From Candidatus Cloacimonadota bacterium (GTDB lineage: Bacteria > Muiribacteriota > UBA6191 > JACPRK01), in NCBI GenBank assembly GCA_021772705.1, contig JAJFLN010000344.1:1-5444 (forward strand): a stretch of 5,444 bases of DNA. The letters are read 5' to 3'. The notes below the pieces were generated by a model that was not told where the DNA came from, ran no database searches, and saw nothing but the letters and a program-made list of their open reading frames with translations. Both the position numbers and the translations under genes were made by a program. Shown here piece by piece: positions 1-4,873 of the stretch. The first letter of the stretch is position 1, and every line of letters starts with the position of its first letter.

Positions 1-1095
1 GGCGACCCCGACGATCCCGCCGGCTTCCACCACCTCGCACTCGAGTACTTCGACTACCTCGCCGCACGCCACTACTCCCCCACCACCCTCACCGCCCAGT
101 CCCACCACCTCGCACTCTTCCTCGCCTGGGCTCAAGATCGCGGCCTCCTCCGGCCCGCAGACGTCACCTATCCCGTCCTCCTCGCTTACCAGCGCGCCCT
201 CTACCACAAGAAGACCCTCGCTGGAGCTCCGCTCTCCTTCCGCACCCAGTCCCTCCACCTCTCCACACTCCGGAGCCTCTTCCGATGGCTCGCCCGCGCA
301 CGGCATATCCCCGCAAACCCCGCCACCGAGCTCGAGCTCCCCAAGACCGAGCTCCGACTCCCCTCCCACGTGCTCACCCCCCAACAGGTGGACCAGATCC
401 TCCAGCTCCCCAATCTCGCCACCCCCCGAGGCTTGCGCGATCGCGCCATCCTCGAGACCCTCTACTCCGCCGCACTCAGAAGGACTGAGATCATCCGCCT
501 CCAGCTCGCTGACTGCGACCTCTCACGACGCCTCCTCCAGATCCGACTCGCCAAGGGCCTCCGAGACCGCCTCGTTCCCATCGGACCCCGCGCCGCCCAA
601 TTCCTCGGACACTACCTCCACGAGGCCCGGCACGACCTCGCCATAGACCCCCTCGACCCCACACTCTTCCTCTCCTCCACCGGCCGGCCCATCCTCCCCA
701 ACAGCCTCTCCCGGCTCGTCGGACGCTACCTCCGCCGCGCCGGCATCCACGCCCGAGGCTCCTGCCACCTCTTCCGACACGCCGCTGCAACCGCCATGCT
801 CGACGCCGGATGCGACATCCGCTTCATCCAGGCCTTCCTCGGTCACGCCAAGCTCGCCACCACTCAGCTCTACACCCACGTCGCCATCTCCAAGCTCCAG
901 AAGATCCACGACCAAACCCATCCCGCTGGCGCCGGGGCCCTCGACTCCACCGGCCCGGCCGGCGAGCTGGACCCCGACCACCCCCTGGGCACTCTCGAGA
1001 ATGATCCCCAGCCGCTCAAGGAACTCGACGAAGGGGAGCAGGACCTGCAGGTTCTCCTGGACCTCGACGGGGACGCAGAGGAAGCCGGCTCTTGA
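1..1095 (+). CDS. Tyrosine recombinase/integrase, XerC/D-like (5' end outside window)
   Basis: Site-specific DNA recombinase that would cut and rejoin DNA through a covalent tyrosine intermediate. The frame is open from base 1, so the N-terminus is missing. The GTG at 370 is an internal codon, because clear N-terminal domain sequence lies upstream of it. Window codons 10-110 form the SAM-like core-binding domain (EYFDYLAARHYSPTTLTAQ, then a helix with SLFRWLARARHIPANPA). The catalytic domain follows. Visible catalytic residues are Arg160 (SAALRRTEI), Lys185 (RLAKGLRDRLVPIG), His256 and Arg259 (CHLFRH), His282 (FLGHAKLATTQ) and Tyr291 (LYTHV). All six are present, so the active site looks intact. 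After the usual family end (KIHDQTHPA) comes a tail of about 55 residues rich in Asp, Glu, Gly and Pro, which is not typical of XerC/D. Family relatives are common in integrative elements; a role in mobilising this region is inference. A housekeeping dif-resolving Xer is less likely given the neighbours. Confidence 0.93.
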   Translation, partial: GDPDDPAGFHHLALEYFDYLAARHYSPTTLTAQSHHLALFLAWAQDRGLLRPADVTYPVLLAYQRALYHKKTLAGAPLSFRTQSLHLSTLRSLFRWLARARHIPANPATELELPKTELRLPSHVLTPQQVDQILQLPNLATPRGLRDRAILETLYSAALRRTEIIRLQLADCDLSRRLLQIRLAKGLRDRLVPIGPRAAQFLGHYLHEARHDLAIDPLDPTLFLSSTGRPILPNSLSRLVGRYLRRAGIHARGSCHLFRHAAATAMLDAGCDIRFIQAFLGHAKLATTQLYTHVAISKLQKIHDQTHPAGAGALDSTGPAGELDPDHPLGTLENDPQPLKELDEGEQDLQVLLDLDGDAEEAGS

Positions 1096-1107
1096 GACCC
1101 GCTTCCC

Positions 1108-1142
1108 TTGCCGATATCCCGGACCCTACGGTAGATCTTCTA
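1108..1142 (+). promoter_or_regulatory. Weak candidate promoter/operator of the TA operon
   Basis: The 65-base gap between the recombinase stop and the antitoxin start holds a TTGCCG box (1108-1113) and, 18 bases on, TAGATC (1132-1137). These match the sigma-70 -35 and -10 consensus only partly (4/6 and 3/6). Overlapping the second box is a small inverted repeat, TAGA-TCT-TCTA (1132-1142), directly upstream of the Shine-Dalgarno. That would be a sensible place for TA autoregulation, but it is short enough to be chance. Confidence 0.2.
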
Positions 1143-1146
1143 TCGA

Positions 1147-1151
1147 GGAGG
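1147..1151 (+). promoter_or_regulatory. Strong Shine-Dalgarno (GGAGG) fixing the antitoxin start
   Basis: GGAGG lies 9 bases before the GTG at 1161. It selects GTG-1161 over the in-frame TTG at 1092, which would overlap the recombinase stop and has no comparable ribosome binding site. Confidence 0.75.
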
Positions 1152-1160
1152 TATCCACAC

Positions 1161-1373
1161 GTGGCCCAAACAAAAGGAATCGTCAAGGACAACGTCATCG
1201 TTCTAGAGACCGACCTGAAGCTCGAGGAAGGCACCGAAGTGCTTGTGCTCTACCCCACCGAACATCCCCTGAGCCACCTGGCCGGAAGCATCACCAACGA
1301 GGAGGCCGACGCCATGCTCGAAGCCATCTACTCGAGCCGCAAGAGCAAGAAGGAGCCTCCCGACTTCGGATGA
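1161..1373 (+). CDS. AF2212-like (DUF104-type) small antitoxin, partner of VapC
   Basis: A 70-residue protein starting at GTG behind a good Shine-Dalgarno. The N-terminal half (KGIVKDNVIVLETDLKLEEG, then TEVLVLYP) has the beta-strand layout of AF2212-like/DUF104 proteins, whose usual pattern is a short strand, a 'NG/DN' turn, then 'L-L-EGT-V-V'. This fold is often encoded just upstream of PIN toxins. The C-terminal half is acidic then basic (ITNEEADAMLEAIYSSRKSKK) and could form the helix that wraps the toxin and blocks its active site; that is inferred from VapB-type antitoxins. No clear DNA-binding motif (AbrB, MetJ, HTH) is visible, so autoregulation is unproven. The stop codon overlaps the next start (ATGA at 1370-1373), the classic translationally coupled antitoxin-toxin arrangement. 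The family call is by pattern only; the partner role is firm from context. Confidence 0.8.
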   Translation: MAQTKGIVKDNVIVLETDLKLEEGTEVLVLYPTEHPLSHLAGSITNEEADAMLEAIYSSRKSKKEPPDFG

Positions 1374-1777
1374 TTCTCCGGCACCTCCTCGACACCAACG
1401 TCGCCATCGAGTTCGTCCGCGGAAACCCACGGATTCAGCACCGGATCCAGACCGCCCCGATCGGTTCCCTGGCCCTCCCGTTCACCGCCGTCGCCGAACT
1501 CCACTACGGCGTGCATCGCGCTCCACGACCCGAGAGGCCCCGGAGCGCCCTCGCAGAGCTCCTCCAGATCATTCCCATCTTCCACTCCACCCCCGAGGCC
1601 CTCGAAACCTACGGTCGCATCAAGGCCGACCTGGCCGTGAAGGGTAACCTCATCGAGGACAACGACCTTTTCATCGCTGCCTCCGCTCTCGCCGCCGGCC
1701 TCACCCTCGTCACCTCCAATCTCCGTCACTTCCGGCGCATCCCCGGTCTGCGTCTCGAGGACTGGACTGCGGACTGA
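1370..1777 (+). CDS. vapC: VapC-family PIN-domain ribonuclease toxin
   Basis: A complete 135-residue PIN-domain protein, normal length for VapC. The open frame runs further upstream (from 1001), but the ATG at 1370 is chosen because PIN domains begin right at the LLDTNV strand and because it overlaps the antitoxin stop. The Mg2+-binding acidic residues are all visible: Asp8 (LLDTNVAIEF), Glu43 (FTAVAELHYGV), Asp99 (EDNDLFIAA), with Asn117 in the final motif (LVTSNLRHFRRIPGLRLEDW), where the family often has Asp or Asn. VapC toxins are Mg2+-dependent endoribonucleases that cleave tRNA or rRNA when freed from antitoxin; the substrate here cannot be told. The module likely stabilises the mobile region. 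There is no sign of truncation or mutation, so the toxin should be active. Confidence 0.93.
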   Translation: MILRHLLDTNVAIEFVRGNPRIQHRIQTAPIGSLALPFTAVAELHYGVHRAPRPERPRSALAELLQIIPIFHSTPEALETYGRIKADLAVKGNLIEDNDLFIAASALAAGLTLVTSNLRHFRRIPGLRLEDWTAD

Positions 1778-1799
1778 CCCCGAACCGCCCCCCAGCTGT

Positions 1800-1856
1800 A
1801 TCGAAGTCGAAGATGAAACCTACTGGAAAGTCATCACCCTTCACGAAGCTGACTGA
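1800..1856 (+). pseudogene. C-terminal remnant of a second toxin (DUF4258- or MqsR-like)
   Basis: In the third frame, 18 codons read IEVEDETYWKVITLHEAD and end at TGA 1854-1856. The 'acidic-W-VITLHE-D-stop' ending resembles the last strand of the small RNase-like toxins (for example DUF4258) usually encoded just ahead of YgiT-type antitoxins. It overlaps the start of exactly such an antitoxin. The frame before it (PEPPPS) looks non-coding and abuts the vapC stop, so the rest of the toxin appears to have been deleted. The peptide is short, so the family call is tentative; the position is the best support. Confidence 0.45.
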
Positions 1857-2421
1857 GACCCCCTGCTTCGATTGCTCCAAGGGCACTATTCGACCCCAGG
1901 TCGTGAGTCGGAACTACACCGTTGAAGGCAAGTCCGTCCGCGTCCCGGGCCTCGTCGTGCTCAAGTGCGACACTTGCGGCCAACGCTCCTGGCCGGCCAG
2001 CGAGATCGAACAAGGCCGCCATCAAGCGCGCTGCCGCTGCCTGAGCTGCTCAACCGTCTCTCAGCTGTTCGGTACCCGGTCCCGCCTTCCGCTCGTCGAG
2101 ACGGGCTCCGCCCGACCTCCTCGCTGCAGCCGCTCCCGGATTGTTCCGCTCCCTGGCGGTCGCTCCAGACCCCCGGCCCGCCCAGGCCTCCGGGCTGGAC
2201 CCGGGCCACTCGGCGGCCCCCCGTCAACAGCCGACGGACCCCGACACGTCCCGGTGTGCCTCCTGCTTGCCGTTGCCGTGAACCGGGGCCGTGATAGCGT
2301 CTCGACAATCTGCGGTGTCGAAGGGGACGTTGAAGCAGACGATCCCCTCGGTCACGCCGGTTGCTGTCGCAACCGACGCGCCCGACCGGGCTGCTCCGCA
2401 GCCCTGGGCCTCGCAGCTTAA
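1813..2421 (+). CDS. YgiT/MqsA-type zinc-finger antitoxin, orphaned and probably frameshifted
   Basis: Residues 18-65 form a typical YgiT-type zinc finger: CFDC (18-21), SKGTIRPQVVSRNYTVEGKS, then CDTC (52-55) and PASEIE. The two CxxC pairs should bind one zinc and form the N-terminal, toxin-binding domain of MqsA-like antitoxins. ATG 1813 leaves 17 residues before the first Cys. CTG 1849 would instead give LTETPCFDC and a short overlap with the toxin remnant's stop, so the original start may have been there. After residue 65 the 202-residue frame becomes Arg/Pro/Ser-rich sequence with no domain, running into GC-rich DNA. Skipping one base at about 2008 restores a sensible ending, INKAAIKRAAAA, with a stop at 2042-2044. 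This gives about 76 residues, a normal YgiT length. The gene is therefore probably broken by a one-base change or the tail is an artefact. No HTH domain is present. Without its toxin it is an orphan. Confidence 0.6.
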   Translation: MKPTGKSSPFTKLTETPCFDCSKGTIRPQVVSRNYTVEGKSVRVPGLVVLKCDTCGQRSWPASEIEQGRHQARCRCLSCSTVSQLFGTRSRLPLVETGSARPPRCSRSRIVPLPGGRSRPPARPGLRAGPGPLGGPPSTADGPRHVPVCLLLAVAVNRGRDSVSTICGVEGDVEADDPLGHAGCCRNRRARPGCSAALGLAA

Positions 2422-2438
2422 CGTGCCCTTCGCCACCG
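2313..2438. repeat. 126-nt imperfect foldback with two perfect internal hairpins
   Basis: Arms 2313-2336 and 2416-2438 pair over 21 bp, with mismatches at 2318/2433 and 2326/2425 and one bulged G (2332). Inside lie two perfect 7-bp hairpins: CGGTTGC-TGTC-GCAACCG (2358-2375) and GGGCTGC-TCC-GCAGCCC (2388-2404). The shape is a long stem closed by a three-way junction. An alternative hairpin, GGGGACGT with ACG-A-TCCCC (2323-2347), would compete with the outer left arm. It could be a structured RNA, a foldback mobile remnant or a protein-binding cruciform; no known family is recognised. Confidence 0.6.
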
Positions 2439-2533
2439 AAACGCCCGGAACGCCAAACAGCCCGGCGCCGGCCCCTCCGCCCCCTCCGGGGCCGCCTCCC
2501 GGCCCGACCCCAGCCCTCCGGCCTTTGCCCGCC

Positions 2534-2550
2534 GCCCCCCCAAGGGGGGC
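2534..2550. repeat. C-run/G-run hairpin
   Basis: GCCCCCC, then CAA, then GGGGGGC makes a 7-bp all-G:C stem with a three-base loop. No U-tract follows on either strand, so it is not a standard terminator. Confidence 0.6.
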
Positions 2551-2625
2551 TCCCCCGGACGCCACCACGGTCTCTCTCTACCCCGATCGCCACCCGGCAC
2601 GACCCCGGCCAGGAACTCCAAACAT

Positions 2626-2708
2626 GGCCCGTGCTGGGCGGACGAAGGGGCGGGGAGCGAAGCGACCGACAGGGGGGCGTCCCGACGGCCGGGGCCCCAG
2701 CACGGGCC
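2626..2708. repeat. Perfect 13-bp inverted repeat with 57-nt spacer
   Basis: GGCCCGTGCTGGG (2626-2638) is exactly reverse-complemented by CCCAGCACGGGCC (2696-2708), and a T:G wobble at 2625/2709 could extend the stem. The 57-nt spacer (2639-2695) contains the GAGCGAAGCGACC string (2656-2667 region) and a run of six Gs. It could be a stem-loop RNA or the ends of a tiny element; no function is recognised. Confidence 0.6.
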
Positions 2709-2875
2709 GCTCCTCAGCCCCTGGCCCTTCCCTCGGCCGGCCAACCGCCAACTGCTTCCGTTAGCCGCTTCCCGTCAACCGCTCACACCCCAGCTGGGGG
2801 AGAACCTGGGCCCACAGCTCGACCCACATCGCCGCGCCACGGCGGAGGACCTGCTGCCGCGCTACACTTCTTCTG

Positions 2876-4873
2876 ATGTCTCTCCACCCGCCTTGCGGAC
2901 CTGAAAACCGCGGATCCCGCGTTTTCGCCCGATTACGGCGAATTCTGGCCTTGTCGCAACGCCGCAACCCCTGGCTGCATCCGGGATCTCGCCTGCGCGA
3001 GGAAGGGGTCATCCGTCGAGGATATACTTTCTCCCTCATCAACCCTCTCGGACTCACAACCACATACGCCTACTCCTACGGCAAGCTCGTCACCACCACC
3101 GACCCACTCGGCCGTGAAACCCACTACTCCTACGACTCCGTTGGGCGGATGATCCGGGTAACCGATGCCCTCGGCGGCGAGGTCAGCTACACCTACGACG
3201 CCGACGGCAATCGCATCGGTACCACCGATCAACGGGCGAATGAGACCCTGACATCGGTGGATGCTCTGAGCCGGGTCACCTCGGTGACCTATCCCGACGA
3301 CGCCATCGCCAAGCGCTCCTACGACGCCGTCGGCAACCTCGTCCGCACCACCGACCCCCTGGGCAACGAGACCCTCTTCGTGTATGACGCTGCCGGCCGG
3401 CAGACGGCCCGGGTCGACCCGGAAGGGGAGCGCACCGAGTATGAGTATGACGCGGCGGGGAATCGAACGGCCGTGGTGCGCGCCGCTGGCACCGGCCTCG
3501 AGGTGCGCGACGAGTACTCCTACGACACCTTGGGCCGCCTGATCGAGGTCACCCGCGCCATCAACACAGCGGACGAGGTCACCGTCACCTATGGCTACGA
3601 CGCCAACGGCAACCTCACCTCCATCACCAACGGCCGTGGCTACCCCTGGACTTTCGAGTACGACGCCATGAACCGGCTCGTGGCCGAGATAGACCCCCTC
3701 GCCCGCACCCGGGACTACGCCTACGACCTGGCCGGTCAGCTCGTGGAGAAGCGGGATCCCAAGAGCCAGAAGATCCAGTACGACTATGATGACGGCGGCC
3801 GAGTCAGCGAGGCCCGCTACATCCGGGCCGATGACACCACCGAGAACATTGCCCGCATGGCCTATGACGCCGTCGGCAACATGGTGGAGGTCACCGACAC
3901 CAACGTCGATATCAGCCAGACTTTCGACGACTTGAACCGCATCACCCTGATCCGTCACGAGCACCTGGACAAGACCCAGAGGCAGGGCTGGGATGCCGTG
4001 GGGAATCGCACCTGGATGTCAGTGGACGAGATCGCAAGCTCCACGGCCAGCTACACCTGGGACTCCCGGAACCAGCTCACCCAGATCGACCACGACACCA
4101 TGGGCACCGTCACCTACACCTACAACGCCGCCGGCCAGAAGATCACGATGGTGCTGCCCAACGATATCGACTGCGACTACACCTACGACGACAACGGGCG
4201 GTTGACGAACCTCGACTACAGGAAGCCCGACACCACCCAGGTGTTCTTCGAGGACTTGACCTACGACGGCCGCGGGAACATCACCCGAAGGGTGGACGAC
4301 GAGGGGACTCACGACTACCAGTATGACGACCTGGATCAGCTGACACGCGCCGACTACCCCGACGCCACCTACGAGCAGTTTGCCTACGACGAAGCCGGGA
4401 ATCGCTCGAGTGTGACCACCACCGGCGGCACCGCCGACTACACCGTCGATATCGCCGATCAGCTTACTCAGATCGACGGGCCCGGCGCCTCCGAGATCAC
4501 CACTTTCAGCTGGACTGACAACGGAGAGATGGCGAGTCGGGACGCGGATAACTTCCGAGAATCGTATGAATGGAGTGTCCAGTCTCAGTTGACTGCTGCC
4601 CACATGGGCCCAACCACCTCACACACTATCGAATATGGATTCAATCCTAACTACCGACCTTACTCGACTCAACCGACACTCTCAGTCAAGTCAACATCGT
4701 TCTCAACTCGAACGATTCTCTGGGATCTGAGATCTCATGGTTGGGTACAGGATTCAATTAGGATGCGGGGTTTCGGGATGGATGTTCCGAGAAGGTGCAT
4801 CAACACAGTCTTTAGCTTGGTAGCCCCTGAGGCGATGAACTTCACGAGTTCCCTTTCGATCCGCTGTAGCTGA
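2876..4873 (+). CDS. RHS/YD-repeat protein fragment, truncated at both ends
   Basis: A 665-codon frame whose middle (about residues 49-585, bases 3020-4630) is unbroken RHS/YD-repeat sequence: some 23 units of about 20 residues, such as YSYDSVGRMIRVTDALGG, YDAAGNRTAVV, YDANGNLTSITNGRG and YDDLDQLTRADYP. Such repeats build the beta-cage shell of RHS proteins and related toxin carriers at the cell surface or in secretion-system effectors. Residues 1-48 (basic, with no signal peptide) do not look like RHS and contain the terminator-like hairpin. The ATG at 2876 has no well-placed ribosome binding site; its nearest GGAGG (2844-2848) is 27 bases away. The C-terminal core motif (RYYDPxxGRF) and any toxin tip are missing. 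The last 46 codons merely lie antisense to the transposase. The gene is thus a remnant, most likely cut by the IS on its right. The RHS identity is certain; expression is doubtful. Confidence 0.85.
   Translation: MSLHPPCGPENRGSRVFARLRRILALSQRRNPWLHPGSRLREEGVIRRGYTFSLINPLGLTTTYAYSYGKLVTTTDPLGRETHYSYDSVGRMIRVTDALGGEVSYTYDADGNRIGTTDQRANETLTSVDALSRVTSVTYPDDAIAKRSYDAVGNLVRTTDPLGNETLFVYDAAGRQTARVDPEGERTEYEYDAAGNRTAVVRAAGTGLEVRDEYSYDTLGRLIEVTRAINTADEVTVTYGYDANGNLTSITNGRGYPWTFEYDAMNRLVAEIDPLARTRDYAYDLAGQLVEKRDPKSQKIQYDYDDGGRVSEARYIRADDTTENIARMAYDAVGNMVEVTDTNVDISQTFDDLNRITLIRHEHLDKTQRQGWDAVGNRTWMSVDEIASSTASYTWDSRNQLTQIDHDTMGTVTYTYNAAGQKITMVLPNDIDCDYTYDDNGRLTNLDYRKPDTTQVFFEDLTYDGRGNITRRVDDEGTHDYQYDDLDQLTRADYPDATYEQFAYDEAGNRSSVTTTGGTADYTVDIADQLTQIDGPGASEITTFSWTDNGEMASRDADNFRESYEWSVQSQLTAAHMGPTTSHTIEYGFNPNYRPYSTQPTLSVKSTSFSTRTILWDLRSHGWVQDSIRMRGFGMDVPRRCINTVFSLVAPEAMNFTSSLSIRCS
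2904..2925. terminator. Possible intrinsic terminator (hairpin flanked by AAAA and TTTT)
   Basis: AAAA (2904-2907), one bulged C, stem CGCGG (2909-2913), loop ATC, stem CCGCG (2917-2921), then TTTT (2922-2925). The A and T tracts can pair to extend the stem and make the site work in both directions. The U-tract is short and the following sequence is GC-rich, so termination may be weak. It sits inside the apparent 5' end of the RHS reading frame, which suggests those first codons are not truly coding. Confidence 0.4.
3100..4630 (+). repeat. Tandem degenerate YD (RHS) repeats, about 60 bases each
   Basis: The coding repeats are also visible as DNA. Strings such as GACGCCGTCGGCAAC recur (about 3324 and 3867), as do related TACGAC...GGC...AAC/CGC units through the block. 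They are diverged at the nucleotide level, so they reflect old protein repeats rather than recent duplication. Confidence 0.8.

Larger units (their letters stand above)
2045..2875. other. GC-rich gene-free block with many hairpins
   Basis: About 830 bases with no credible gene. Several frames on both strands stay open for 100-200 codons, but only because GC-rich DNA has few stops; the translations are Pro/Arg/Gly runs without domains, and they contradict each other. The + strand is strongly C-rich (for example 2461-2560). The block contains a 126-nt foldback (2313-2438), a C-run/G-run hairpin (2534-2550), a perfect 13-bp inverted repeat (2626-2708) and a 12-bp palindrome CCCCAGCTGGGG (2788-2799). 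It separates the damaged antitoxin from the RHS fragment and may be decayed DNA or a structured element. Confidence 0.6.

Noticed and set aside
1001..1369. Upstream extension of the VapC frame to 258 residues
   Set aside because: The extra part lies over the recombinase tail and the antitoxin in another frame and is Arg/Ser-rich. The PIN domain begins at ATG 1370.
2224..2568. A minus-strand frame with a protein-like stretch (EGIVCFNVPFDTADCRD)
   Set aside because: Most of it is Gly/Ala/Arg runs. The protein-like part coincides with the foldback arms, whose two copies give the similar strings NVPFDT and NVPFAT on opposite strands. There is no domain and no ribosome binding site.
2411..2779. 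Integron attC-like core strings (GCTTAAC near 2414, GTTAGCC near 2760)
   Set aside because: GCTTAAC fits RYYYAAC, but GTTAGCC only partly fits GTTRRRY and the pair is about 350 bases apart, too far for attC. The foldback arms carry the core strings in the opposite order to attC.
2291..2876. Two overlapping + strand frames of 157 and 171 residues
   Set aside because: Both are Pro/Arg-rich, overlap each other and lie in GC-rich DNA where stops are rare. Neither has a recognisable domain or a good start.
3023..3028. TATACT as a -10 box for the RHS fragment
   Set aside because: No -35-like hexamer lies at 16-18 bases upstream, and it sits at the RHS joint within a likely remnant.
2933..3964. 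A 343-residue minus-strand frame across the RHS gene
   Set aside because: It is the antisense shadow of the YD repeats: repeated Val/Gly/Asp patterns that mirror the repeat period.
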